The notes below the pieces were generated by a model. That model had not been told where the DNA came from. It ran no database searches and saw nothing but the letters and a program-made list of their open reading frames with translations. This document shows, in pieces, positions 5,842 through 14,264 of a stretch of DNA of 14,264 bases (position 1 is the stretch's first letter; each line of letters opens with the position of its first letter). This stretch comes from Bacteriovoracaceae bacterium (GTDB lineage: Bacteria > Bdellovibrionota > Bacteriovoracia > Bacteriovoracales > Bacteriovoracaceae): NCBI GenBank assembly GCA_023146355.1, contig JAGLCH010000045.1, positions 1 through 14,264 of the forward strand, written 5' to 3'. The position numbers and the translations under genes were made by a program.

Positions 5842-6567
5842 GACACTTTGAAACGGTTAATATTAATATTCTTATGTTTTCAGACCTTCTCCCCAATAGC
5901 AATGGGGAAATGTTTGAGTGGAATCTATACGGCAGGACTCAGTGCAGATAGTACGGCCTACAAAATTTCAAAATCTGACACCACCTACTCCGAACTTGCA
6001 ACGGACTCCAGCGTGGGAATAAAAGTTGGAAGTCTGATCTATTGCACGAAATCAAGAGTTGAAAGCACCTATTATCTAAAGGTAAGAAGCTTTGATTTTG
6101 AAAGTAAAAAGGATCTTCCTGAATACAAAGAGATTAGCGACAAGCACACTCTCTTCTCTGGTGGGATTGAGTATAAGTGGAACTTCATAAGAAAGTTCGA
6201 ACTTGTTGGCGACTTTGAGGCGAGGGAGGAGTTGGCCTTTACTCCTCACGATGACACCAAAACTTTTAGCGATGACACCTTTTACAATTTAAAAGCGATG
6301 ACAGGTCTTCGCTACTACACTTTTCAAAATGAACGCACAGATATCACACTTGCCGGAAAGCTGGGTCCCCTCGTTCCATTGAGTCACTACAACAATTCAC
6401 AATTTGGTTATCTATACGGACTTAGCTCCGAGATCCTCCAGAGGATGGGGAGAAAGCACTCCCTCCAAATGGATCTATTCTGGGAGCACTACGTACAGCG
6501 CTACACCAATGTTTTAATGTCTAGACGGGAGTTAGGACTAAGACTCTCCTACGTTTTTAGGATGTAA
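5839..6567 (+). CDS. Probable outer-membrane beta-barrel protein
   Basis: This 242-residue protein starts with a typical signal peptide (MDTLKRLILIFLCFQTFSPIAMG, cleavage near 23). No other ATG start is possible, because an in-frame TAA lies at 5824-5826. The mature part alternates polar and hydrophobic residues with many aromatics in strand-length blocks (STYYLKVRSFDF, HTLFSGGIEYKWNF, LKAMTGLRYYTF, SLQMDLFWEHYV) and ends in LGLRLSYVFRM, a plausible last strand. That pattern suggests an 8-10-stranded barrel or an outer-membrane-beta-barrel-domain protein; no named family is recognised. It is followed after 2 bp by the lipoprotein gene, so the two form an operon. Confidence 0.6.
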   Translation: MDTLKRLILIFLCFQTFSPIAMGKCLSGIYTAGLSADSTAYKISKSDTTYSELATDSSVGIKVGSLIYCTKSRVESTYYLKVRSFDFESKKDLPEYKEISDKHTLFSGGIEYKWNFIRKFELVGDFEAREELAFTPHDDTKTFSDDTFYNLKAMTGLRYYTFQNERTDITLAGKLGPLVPLSHYNNSQFGYLYGLSSEILQRMGRKHSLQMDLFWEHYVQRYTNVLMSRRELGLRLSYVFRM

Positions 6568-6569
6568 TA

Positions 6570-9554
6570 ATGATGAAAAAACTAATTCAGCTGGGACTAC
6601 TCTTACTATTAGTCTCGTGTAACCTCGTTGCTGAAAATAAAGTTACCAATGATTTTTTTGGAATAACCTCTGTACCCCAGGCAGTGCTTGAACTAACACC
6701 AAATTCAATTAGTGGAATGGACCTCGCAGGTGGAGTTTCTCCTGGAACAATTCATACACTTACCCTCACAAATACGGGAAAAGTAAGTTCAGAACTTATT
6801 AGCAGTCCAATTATTGGAGGGGAATCAGCATTTATTGAGGTAGTTACTGATAACTGCTTCAATCAAGCTCTAACTCCTAGCATGAGCTGCACTATTGATA
6901 TTCGCGCGATAGCAACGAACAACAGAAGCTTCAATGCAACAATTGAAAGCACCACTGGATTAGTAGCTTCTAATGTAGTCGCACTTTCGGGAACCACTTC
7001 AGGTTTTCCCACGACCCCTTTTCTCATTTTATCTCCAACTAATTTAACTTCACTCAATATTGCAGGTGTATCTCCGGGAACTATTCAAACGATCACTTTA
7101 ACAAACGATGGTGATGGAACTTCTGCTAATCTTCTTGCTCCGTCTATTACCGGAGATACCGTTAACCTTGAAGTTGTGACTGACAACTGTGTGGGGACTA
7201 CTCTGGCCCCCGCTGCAAACTGTACTATTGATGTGAGACCAACCTCTTTCCTTAATAGAAGTTACAGTGGAGATATCACACTTAACGATGGAAGTGCATT
7301 TTCAAATACCACATCTTGGTCGGGGGTATCATCAGGGTTCACCCCTTTTATATCCGTTTGGAATACATCTGGAGCGGCCGAAAATATCACCCTTCCTCTC
7401 AGAACTGGCTTTAACTATGACTTCCATGTGGACTGGGGAGATGGAACTCCTATTCAGCATATTACTGTGTGGGATGAGGCCAATACTACTCACAATTACG
7501 CAACTGCATCTAATCATACAATTAAAATTGGTGGCCTTGCAGAAGCTTTATATATCAACTCCTCAGCTGATAAAGACAAAATTTTAAGTGTCCCTGATCT
7601 TGGTGATGTAGGTTGGATTGACCTTAGTTATGCTTTTACTGGTGCCACAAATTTAGCAACGCTTGCTGGCGGTAATACTTCAGGTGTAACAAATATGGAG
7701 GGGATGTTTCAAGGTGCAAGTGGATTGACCTCGCTGAATCTTTCGAGTTTTAATACCTCAAGTGTCACTGGTATGGCATATATGTTTATGGGAGCAGGTA
7801 GCTTAACTAACCTGAATCTCTCAAGTTTTAATACCTCCAGTGTTACAGACATGACAGGTATGTTTGAGAATGTATCTGGATTAAGCTCGTTAGATCTATC
7901 GATGTTTGTCACTACAAGTGTTATTGATATGAAATTTATGTTCAGTGGAGCATCAGGGATTTCAACACTGAATCTTTCTAGTTTTAATACTTCAATTGTT
8001 ACAAATATGAGTCTCATGTTTAAGGGAACGTCGGCACTTACCACCCTTGACCTTTCTAGTTTTAATACTTCAAATGTTACCACTATGGGCAGTATGTTTT
8101 TTGGAGCAAGTGCCCTTACTACTCTTAATATTTCTAGTTTTAATACTGCTTTAAATACAAATATGGACTATATGTTTGATAGCGTCGCATCACTTGTGAG
8201 TCTTGATTTGTCGCATTTTGATACTACCAATGTCACATCTATGATTTCCACTTTTAAGGGAATGAGTTTGCTAAGTAACCTAAATTTATCTGGCTTTAAT
8301 ACGAGTAATGTAACCTTGATGAGCCTCTTATTTGCACAGGCATCATCACTTCAAAATTTAGATTTATCGAGTTTTAATACAAGTAATGTCATCAATATGA
8401 GCTACATGTTTATGGGTATGACCGCACTGACTAGTTTGGACCTTTCACACTTTAATACTTCGCTAGTCAATGATATGGATTTCGCATTTATGAATTCTTC
8501 TGCATTATCATCTCTTAACCTAAATAACTGGGATATAACAACGTCAACACCTACAAGTTCCAATACCTTCACGGGGATGACTGCCAATATTTATTGCGAT
8601 CAAGGCGGGCCTCCGGGAACTGGAACAATATTTGGCTCGACCTGTGAAGCGATGGCCCCTTTTGTTTCCCAGTGGTCAACTTCCGCACCAAACGAAACAG
8701 TTACCCTTCCACTCCCCGCAGGGAACCTCTACAACTTCTCAGTGGACTGGGGAGATGCTTCACCAATTACCCGTGTAATGAGTGATACAGACTTAAATAA
8801 AACCCACACCTACGTAGCTTCGGGAGCTTATACAGTTACCATTAACGGCCTTGTTGAAGGGTGGAATTTTAATAACGCGGGATCAAAGGATAACATTACA
8901 GCAGTTACAGATTTTGGTGCCACAGGTTGGAAAAACCTCTACGCGGCATTTGCGGGAACGAGTAATCTTACCTCTTTTGCAGGAGGAATAACTCCTTTTG
9001 CTACAGATATGAGCGGGATGTTTGTCATGACTCCAGCTCTGGCAACGATTGACCTCTCGACCTTTGACACTACAAATGTAACCAATATGAATAGTATGTT
9101 CTATAGGGCCACTGCAGTTGGAACACTAAACCTGACAAACTTTATTACTACAAATGTCACAGATATGGCGTCAATGTTTGATGAAACCACCGCTCTTACA
9201 TCTGTTGATGTAACTTCGTTTAATACGGCAAACGTCACAGATATGAATAGCATGTTCTATTTGGCCACCGCTTTGGGCTCTGTAGACCTTTCAAGCTTCA
9301 CCACTGCAAATGTTACAGATATGTCTTCCATGTTTGAGATCGCAGCTTCTCTAACAACACTAGACCTCTCTCACTTTAATACGGCCGCAGTGACAAATAT
9401 GAGTTCTATGTTTGAGGCGATGCCATCTATGACCTCCCTAACTCTTAACACTTGGGACATCTCAAATGCATTGGCCAGTACATACGTCTTTGATAGTATG
9501 GCAGGGGTTCTTTACTGCGACCAAGGAACTATGTTTGGAGTTCCATGTACCTAG
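6570..9554 (+). CDS. BspA-like (DUF285) leucine-rich repeat surface lipoprotein
   Basis: This is a 994-residue predicted lipoprotein. MMKKLIQLGLLLLLVSC is a signal peptide with lipobox LVSC and lipidated Cys17. Two Ig/ASH-like domains (about 40-145 and 152-255) each carry VVTDNC...CTID/V cysteine pairs. Then comes a module that occurs twice: a PKD-like domain with VDWGD (260-365 and 696-800), a BspA/DUF285 array of 26-residue units, and a YCDQG cap with a second Cys. The first array has ten regular units (391-650), the second five (829-958). The unit consensus is LSSFNTSNVTxMSxMFxxAxxLTxLD. Such proteins are surface-exposed and often adhesive. The gene starts 2 bp after the barrel gene, with AGGA overlapping that gene's end. 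An outer-surface display role with the barrel as partner is inference. Confidence 0.88.
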   Translation: MMKKLIQLGLLLLLVSCNLVAENKVTNDFFGITSVPQAVLELTPNSISGMDLAGGVSPGTIHTLTLTNTGKVSSELISSPIIGGESAFIEVVTDNCFNQALTPSMSCTIDIRAIATNNRSFNATIESTTGLVASNVVALSGTTSGFPTTPFLILSPTNLTSLNIAGVSPGTIQTITLTNDGDGTSANLLAPSITGDTVNLEVVTDNCVGTTLAPAANCTIDVRPTSFLNRSYSGDITLNDGSAFSNTTSWSGVSSGFTPFISVWNTSGAAENITLPLRTGFNYDFHVDWGDGTPIQHITVWDEANTTHNYATASNHTIKIGGLAEALYINSSADKDKILSVPDLGDVGWIDLSYAFTGATNLATLAGGNTSGVTNMEGMFQGASGLTSLNLSSFNTSSVTGMAYMFMGAGSLTNLNLSSFNTSSVTDMTGMFENVSGLSSLDLSMFVTTSVIDMKFMFSGASGISTLNLSSFNTSIVTNMSLMFKGTSALTTLDLSSFNTSNVTTMGSMFFGASALTTLNISSFNTALNTNMDYMFDSVASLVSLDLSHFDTTNVTSMISTFKGMSLLSNLNLSGFNTSNVTLMSLLFAQASSLQNLDLSSFNTSNVINMSYMFMGMTALTSLDLSHFNTSLVNDMDFAFMNSSALSSLNLNNWDITTSTPTSSNTFTGMTANIYCDQGGPPGTGTIFGSTCEAMAPFVSQWSTSAPNETVTLPLPAGNLYNFSVDWGDASPITRVMSDTDLNKTHTYVASGAYTVTINGLVEGWNFNNAGSKDNITAVTDFGATGWKNLYAAFAGTSNLTSFAGGITPFATDMSGMFVMTPALATIDLSTFDTTNVTNMNSMFYRATAVGTLNLTNFITTNVTDMASMFDETTALTSVDVTSFNTANVTDMNSMFYLATALGSVDLSSFTTANVTDMSSMFEIAASLTTLDLSHFNTAAVTNMSSMFEAMPSMTSLTLNTWDISNALASTYVFDSMAGVLYCDQGTMFGVPCT
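7740..8519 (+). repeat. 78-bp tandem repeats, first BspA array
   Basis: Ten in-frame units of 78 bp (26 residues) each begin near CTTTCTAGTTTTAATACT or variants (Leu-Ser-Ser-Phe-Asn-Thr). Length is constant, but third-base differences are many, so the array is old or selected rather than freshly amplified. A partial unit precedes it (about 7680-7739) and a divergent LNNWD end unit follows at 8520. Confidence 0.75.
9054..9443 (+). repeat. 78-bp tandem repeats, second BspA array
   Basis: Five regular 26-residue units (L-S-x-F-x-T-x-N-V-T-D-M-x-S-M-F) are followed by an LNTWD end unit at 9444. The unit length and ending match the first array, so the whole PKD-plus-LRR module was duplicated. Confidence 0.72.
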
Positions 9555-9583
9555 ATTTTAATACTTCACCAAATAGAAAAATG

Positions 9584-9614
9584 AAGGCCCCTCTTTTACG
9601 AGGGGCCTTTTTTT
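9584..9614 (+). terminator. Rho-independent terminator
   Basis: A perfect 10-bp stem, AAGGCCCCTC (9584-9593) and GAGGGGCCTT (9600-9609), with a TTTTAC loop, is followed by T-rich sequence to 9614. It ends the barrel/lipoprotein operon 30 bp after its stop. On the minus strand the stem is followed by TTCATTTTTC, so it may also stop transcription of the converging large gene. Confidence 0.9.
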
Positions 9615-9642
9615 ATTTAATAAATTGTGATGGTACTTTATC

Positions 9643-9668
9643 CCCCCAAGTCTACTGGCACCTGGGGG
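9643..9668 (-). other. GC hairpin just after the large gene's stop
   Basis: CCCCCA (9643-9648) pairs with TGGGGG (9663-9668) around a 14-base loop, 7 bp beyond the stop codon of the large minus-strand gene. It has no T-run, so it is not a classical terminator; it may protect the 3' end or be chance. Confidence 0.3.
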
Positions 9669-9675
9669 AGTAAAT

Positions 9676-12600
9676 TTACCAAAGAGAGTGATTTGTACGT
9701 AGTCTTGCTCCTATAGATTGGTGATCTGTAATTACCAGTTCAAACTCTTCACTGACTACTGAAGTCGTCTCAATAACAATATTACAAACTTCACCTGGGA
9801 CCATTGTTGCACCATTTCCACAAGAGCTTTTTGCTGCATTAATTACATATGCATGACCAGAAGGTCCATTAGTTGTGGAAAAGTTTAGTCCAGTTCCGGT
9901 TCCACACTGGGGTGAGTTTTGAATACTAATAACTCCTTGAGTTTTATTAATCGAATTATTAATCGTGGAGTAGCAAGGGTCAGTGCTCTTAACAAGCCCA
10001 ACCAGTAATATGTTTGCTGAAACAGCAGTCTCATCAAATGCGATTTGACTATATACCTCGCTTCCGAAAACATTTCCATCATTTGGAGTAGTTGGAGAAA
10101 TAATCTCAAGCGAAAGTGTACAACTCGCACCAGGAGAAAGACTTTGCCCAGAAACACAGGTATCCACAGTAACAACTACATCAGCAGTACTTGCAATTGT
10201 CAGATTAGTAAAAATCGAGTCTGTGTCATTTTTGATTGTAACAATTTTTGATTTATTAACACCATCATCAATAGCTCCATAATCAATTTGATTAACTTTA
10301 ACCCCATCAACGTAGTAACTTAAACTAAGATCATCGGCCTTAAGTTCTTTATTCCACGAAATGTAGCGTTCAAAGATACTTTCATCATATTCCATTGCCC
10401 CTAAAAATTTCACAACATCAAGCTGACAGTCAGTAGCAGGAGTAAAACTAGGTAAAGTGACATAATCGTCACTGAACCACTGCTTTATGGAATTGCAATT
10501 AGTAGCTTGATCTGCTCCATCAACAGGAGAATAATATGCAGCATAGCTACCATCCACCCACCCCAGATTATTTGCAAGATCAATTTGCATCCCACCAAAG
10601 GTATTTAAGTTTGTGCTGAGAACAGGATTACCACTGCTCGTTAGACTGGGATAAACCAAAGCTGGCAGATCGTCTGGAGCAGTCGGACCTTCTGCATACA
10701 GTGTAACTAAAGTAGGCTCTGCCTGGTTTTTCTTATAAACTTTTAGTGTGTAGCTTCTTACACCAGAAAGCTCGGCATACTCAGAATCATCAGGAATAAG
10801 TATTGAGTCCCACGTTACATCCAAATAATCCCTGTACTTGTCGAGCTTTGAGTTCACCTCTTCATCATATCGATAAAACCCATCCTTATTTTGATCAATA
10901 CGTATCATTGGGGAATATTCATTATCATCAGAATCATAATTATACATAAAATTAAGTGAAACAGTTCTTCCGTTAGGAAAAATCAATTCCGCTTTATCTA
11001 CAGTTTTAATTGCTTCTTCAACTCCAGTGCTACCAGTATAAAATCTATAGCCTGATAGATAACTGTCAGAAGAAATACCAGTTGAATCGTTATAGCGAGA
11101 GAAGTAAGCTGCTTTTTGTTGAATATAGAAACTAAGTGGCGACTGATTTCCAAAGATTCTCATCTGCCCATCTGATTCACGCTTAAAAATCCAATATTCA
11201 ACCCCAGACCACGTCCCAATTCTAAGATTAGCAGGATCATCATTATCGACGTACTTAACGCTATTATTCACTTTAACTACCATTAAGTCAGAATTTCCAG
11301 CATCATAGCTGACCATACTGTCCGCTACGGAGTTAAAATCGAGGATGTCAGCATATTCTCCATTAAACCAGTCATTCTCAATCATACCACCGTCAAGATA
11401 ATTATCTGAAATAAGTGATCTCATTGTTGACTCATCTAATGAATTACTAACATCTGCTACAGTTGTTCCACGATAGAATGCTGTGCTGAGCTGACTAAGC
11501 AATGTTTGAATCTGTGTATACGTCGGTCCCTCTCCTTGACTTGCAACCGCTGAAATATCGATTGAGATAAGAGCTGCAGAACTGGTTACTCCATTTGCTG
11601 TAGCTGTAAAGCTCAACTCATCTGATCCAAGGTACCCGTTATTTGGAGTGTAAGTTACGCTATTACCAGCAAGAGTATGAGTTCCGCTTATTGGTGCAAC
11701 AGTCACAGCATAAGTGATGGCATCACCATCAATATCCGTAGCAGGTAGCGTAAATGTTACTGATTGATCAAGTAAAGTTGAAACTGATTTGGCTTCGGCA
11801 ACAGGTGCATCGTCGACTGCAATCACAGTATAGTTGAGCGTTACAACAAATGTAGCCCCTTCACTATCTGTTACTGTAATCGCAGCAGTATCAGTTCCAT
11901 TGTAATTTGAATTTGGAGTATAGGTAGCAACAAACTCATCAGAAACAAGTGCCACAGAGGCGACACCATTTATCGCCGCAGTTGTTACCGCTGCTGTCAG
12001 TGCGCTATTTAACTCTTCCTTATCGCTAACAAAGAGATCTGTTGCTATAGTTGAGTCTTCATTTAACACTACAGCATGTGTAGCATCATTTGCGGAAGGA
12101 GCATCATTAATTGGATTAATTGTAATAGATGCATTTCCAGTAGCTGAGTCTGTCCCATCGGTAACAGAGAGAGAAACACTGTCTGCTCCATTTAAATTTT
12201 CATCTGGAGTATAAGTTAGAACAAATCCGCTAATAACAGCAGTTCCCTTCGTTCCCTGTCCCGCAACAGTCCAAGTAACAGCTTGATCTTCGGAGTCGAC
12301 AGTTGGAAGAGTATAAGTTACTGCTGTATCTTCATCAGTCGTCATAGAGATGGCATCGACTACTGGTACATCATTTACAGAAGTGACAGTTACAGTAACT
12401 GTTTCAACAGCAGACGCTCCATTTCCATCATCTACGCTGTACATAAATGTTTCTTCTCCATGCCAGTTATGGTTTGGAGTATAAGTTACAATATTTCCAG
12501 CGAGCGAGAGGACTGCATTGGTTGTACTACTTGGAGCAGTAAAAACTAAGCTATCCTCATCAACGTCAGTTCCAGAAAGTGTGATTGAAAGAGGAGTGTC

Positions 12601-13806
12601 CTCATTTGTTGTAACCGCTTGAGCACTTGCCACAGGCGAATCATTTACTCCACTGACAGTGACATTTACGGTATGAGTTATGGCCTGAGTTCCATCGTCA
12701 ACAGTGACCTCAAAGCTATCGGCACCGAACTGATCACTAGTCGCAGTGTAAGTGAAGTTTCCATTGGTGCCAGTAATTGTTCCCTTAGTTGGATCTGTTG
12801 ATTTCGCAATAGTCACAGCTGCTGACTCAATATCTGTTGCAGAGATAACGAAGGCCTTTGATCCATCCTCTGACAGAGTTACTGCAGGAATAACGACACT
12901 AGGCTCATTGTTACCAATACATTGTTGAGCAGTAGTTACAATAATTCCGTCGCGACGATCAGTTTCGAGAGCAACGAGACGGCCCTGAATTTGATCTGCA
13001 ATTCCATCGGTTTTCAGATTGTTGATTACAGGAGAATAGGTAGTGGTGCTCATTGCTAGGTCACCATTAATATGGGTACCATTAGCAAGATCAGAGAACC
13101 CAGCATCGGTATAATAGATGTTGAAATAACTCATATAGTTTTCGTCATTCAGATTCCAACTATAGGTTTCACCCCCAACAGTAGAACATAACTGCTCCAC
13201 AGTTTGATTAAATGATGGAAGCTTATTTACCAACACCGGGTTAGATAGAGATAAGTCGTACTCAGACTCGAAAGACCCTTCACTGTAAAATTTCACATTG
13301 ACTGCAAACTCACCTGCAGTCCCAAGCTCAGTGGGGTCTAGTACTTCAAAATAGGCTGAGCTAGCCTCATTGATACAAGTATTTCCGGCACTTGGGATGA
13401 CCTTGATCATTCCACCTGTGAACATTGGGCTATATAATTCATAGTAAGTATTAGCAGCAAAAGCTCCTTCCTCTTCACAATAAAAAGCGAGGCGATTTTC
13501 AATTTGAGTTGTTTTAGAATCGTCGTTTAGATTTTTAATGGTACGATCATCGATCATTACGTCGAGTTCGAATTTGAATTTGTTACCATTTCCAAGTAGC
13601 CTCCAAATCCCACCACCCAGATTGTTGGCACTATGATAATAGTTATACTCAAAGACAGTTCCGTTGACGTCAAAAAGACCAGTAAAGGTCACGGAGATAC
13701 TCAGGGTAAACGCATGAAATTTATTTCTTTCTAGTTTCGGTATATTGGGCCCTGCACCTAGGCCTTCCAGCTTGTTTAGACTATGATTCCTGAAATATAT
13801 TTTCAA
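9676..13806 (-). CDS. Large cadherin-like multidomain protein, 5'-truncated by IS
   Basis: The frame encodes 1376 residues from a TTG at 13806, but it has no signal peptide, and the first ~35 codons overlap the IS left end. The native coding part probably begins at Ser36 (13701). An N-terminal region (36-300) of unknown fold comes first. Five cadherin-like/tandem-95 domains follow (about 301-388, 389-478, 479-569, 570-666, 667-752), with NEDTPLSI, VNDxPV and YTPNxNxxG repeated. A unique region (765-1180) includes an EF-hand-like loop DQNKDGFYRYDE (about 968-979). The C-terminal part has VDTCVSG...GASCTL and a second Cys-rich block, like the Ig/ASH domains of the neighbouring lipoprotein. These are features of exported, calcium-dependent adhesive proteins. 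Without a signal sequence the present product is probably not exported, so the gene may be dead despite its long frame. Confidence 0.75.
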   Translation of the reverse strand: MKIYFRNHSLNKLEGLGAGPNIPKLERNKFHAFTLSISVTFTGLFDVNGTVFEYNYYHSANNLGGGIWRLLGNGNKFKFELDVMIDDRTIKNLNDDSKTTQIENRLAFYCEEEGAFAANTYYELYSPMFTGGMIKVIPSAGNTCINEASSAYFEVLDPTELGTAGEFAVNVKFYSEGSFESEYDLSLSNPVLVNKLPSFNQTVEQLCSTVGGETYSWNLNDENYMSYFNIYYTDAGFSDLANGTHINGDLAMSTTTYSPVINNLKTDGIADQIQGRLVALETDRRDGIIVTTAQQCIGNNEPSVVIPAVTLSEDGSKAFVISATDIESAAVTIAKSTDPTKGTITGTNGNFTYTATSDQFGADSFEVTVDDGTQAITHTVNVTVSGVNDSPVASAQAVTTNEDTPLSITLSGTDVDEDSLVFTAPSSTTNAVLSLAGNIVTYTPNHNWHGEETFMYSVDDGNGASAVETVTVTVTSVNDVPVVDAISMTTDEDTAVTYTLPTVDSEDQAVTWTVAGQGTKGTAVISGFVLTYTPDENLNGADSVSLSVTDGTDSATGNASITINPINDAPSANDATHAVVLNEDSTIATDLFVSDKEELNSALTAAVTTAAINGVASVALVSDEFVATYTPNSNYNGTDTAAITVTDSEGATFVVTLNYTVIAVDDAPVAEAKSVSTLLDQSVTFTLPATDIDGDAITYAVTVAPISGTHTLAGNSVTYTPNNGYLGSDELSFTATANGVTSSAALISIDISAVASQGEGPTYTQIQTLLSQLSTAFYRGTTVADVSNSLDESTMRSLISDNYLDGGMIENDWFNGEYADILDFNSVADSMVSYDAGNSDLMVVKVNNSVKYVDNDDPANLRIGTWSGVEYWIFKRESDGQMRIFGNQSPLSFYIQQKAAYFSRYNDSTGISSDSYLSGYRFYTGSTGVEEAIKTVDKAELIFPNGRTVSLNFMYNYDSDDNEYSPMIRIDQNKDGFYRYDEEVNSKLDKYRDYLDVTWDSILIPDDSEYAELSGVRSYTLKVYKKNQAEPTLVTLYAEGPTAPDDLPALVYPSLTSSGNPVLSTNLNTFGGMQIDLANNLGWVDGSYAAYYSPVDGADQATNCNSIKQWFSDDYVTLPSFTPATDCQLDVVKFLGAMEYDESIFERYISWNKELKADDLSLSYYVDGVKVNQIDYGAIDDGVNKSKIVTIKNDTDSIFTNLTIASTADVVVTVDTCVSGQSLSPGASCTLSLEIISPTTPNDGNVFGSEVYSQIAFDETAVSANILLVGLVKSTDPCYSTINNSINKTQGVISIQNSPQCGTGTGLNFSTTNGPSGHAYVINAAKSSCGNGATMVPGEVCNIVIETTSVVSEEFELVITDHQSIGARLRTNHSLW

Positions 13807-14264
13807 GGAGTCTTCAGAATGAGCAACAGTTTAGTAGAGCATTTTTCAACCTTAAAAGATCCACGCATGGTCAACAAATGTGACCATAAACTAATTGATA
13901 TCCTAGTCATAGCCGTGTGTGCAACGATTTGCCGTTGGGATGAAAGCTGGGAACAGGTTGCAGACTTTGCAGTTGAGAGAGAAGAATGGCTAAGACAATT
14001 TTTAGATTTGCCTGCTGGAATTCCTTCTCATGATACTTTGCGACGTGTTTTTCTTCTGCTTGATCCAGTGGAGTTACAAAGTTGTTTTTTAGGTTGGGCA
14101 AGCTGCTTTCGTACTAAAATAACAGGAGAAACCATCGCTGTTGATGGAAAGACAGTGCGAGGCTCCACCGATAAAGCTTCTAATAGACGTCCGATACACG
14201 TGGTTAGTGCATGGGCCAATGAAAATCAGCTTGTCTTAGGTCAAATAAAAGTTGCCGAAAAATC
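13702..14264 (+). mobile_element. ISAs1-family insertion sequence, left part
   Basis: An ISAs1-family transposase begins at 13819 and runs off the window. The left end is inferred at about 13702, where CAGGGTAAACGCATG begins; the element family ends in C, and the host gene's coding similarity appears to stop there exactly at a codon boundary. The right inverted repeat and the target duplication lie outside the window, so the exact end is not proven. Confidence 0.65.
13819..14264 (+). CDS. ISAs1-family DDE transposase (partial)
   Basis: 148 complete codons are visible, and the frame is open at the right edge; family members have about 350-400 residues. The N-terminus (LVEHFSTLKDPRMVNKCDHK, then LIDILVIAVCATICRWDESW) is the conserved DDE_Tnp_1-associated region. 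SHDTLRRVF (70-78) follows, then IAVDGKTVRGS (106-116) with the first catalytic Asp at 109, and RPIHVVSAWA (124-133). A strong AAGGAG at 13805-13810, eight bases before the ATG, fixes the start. The remaining catalytic D and E are beyond the window, so whether the element is intact cannot be judged. Confidence 0.93.
   Translation, partial: MSNSLVEHFSTLKDPRMVNKCDHKLIDILVIAVCATICRWDESWEQVADFAVEREEWLRQFLDLPAGIPSHDTLRRVFLLLDPVELQSCFLGWASCFRTKITGETIAVDGKTVRGSTDKASNRRPIHVVSAWANENQLVLGQIKVAEK

Noticed and set aside
7709..8083. Minus-strand open frame opposite the BspA array
   Set aside because: Its repetitive product is the antisense reading of the 78-bp repeats.
13907..14219. Minus-strand open frames opposite the transposase
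   Set aside because: The transposase frame on the plus strand has clear family motifs and a strong ribosome binding site; these are shadows.
1..14264. CRISPR array, rRNA or complete tRNA gene
   Set aside because: No regularly spaced direct repeats with unique spacers and no RNA gene signature were seen; the only long tandem repeats are coding.

Overview
The window is AT-rich bacterial DNA with Gram-negative traits: a FecR-domain periplasmic protein, a probable outer-membrane barrel, a lipoprotein with a lipobox, and a large secreted-type multidomain protein. BspA-type leucine-rich repeats, tandem cadherin-like domains and FecR together would suit a Bdellovibrionota/Bacteriovoracia-like or other marine proteobacterium. 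That assignment is inferred from content only and is weak.

Bases 1-4350 form a defence-type island, all on the minus strand. It is a cluster of AbiE (type IV) toxin-antitoxin genes in different states of decay. One complete pair is present: a DUF6088/AbiEi antitoxin (2469-3209) and an AbiEii nucleotidyltransferase toxin (1483-2472), overlapping by 4 bp. A second locus has an intact AbiEi antitoxin (141-944), but its toxin survives only as a 37-codon N-terminal stub (28-141) that still has the TAATG coupling. A third antitoxin (3575-4285) is a paralogue of the DUF6088 gene and has no toxin beside it. Between them lie gene scraps: a P-loop ATPase remnant (1219-1477) and an unrecognised coding remnant (3451-3561). 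Strong inverted repeats sit just upstream of two of the three antitoxin genes, which fits autoregulation.

Bases 4350-4774 hold no clear gene. There are two very small overlapping plus-strand reading frames and a hairpin.

Bases 4775-9554 carry an envelope or surface cluster. A FecR-domain protein (minus) diverges from a two-gene plus-strand operon: a small probable barrel protein followed by a 994-residue BspA-like (DUF285) lipoprotein. The two divergent ATGs lie inside one 8-bp palindrome. A strong rho-independent terminator (9584-9614) ends the operon and may also serve the converging gene.

Bases 9676-13806 encode a large minus-strand protein with five tandem cadherin-like domains, an EF-hand-like loop and cysteine-bearing C-terminal domains. 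Its 5' end is missing. An ISAs1-family insertion sequence, whose transposase starts at 13819 and runs off the right edge, appears to have inserted into its N-terminal coding region. The apparent first ~35 codons, starting at TTG, are probably IS DNA.
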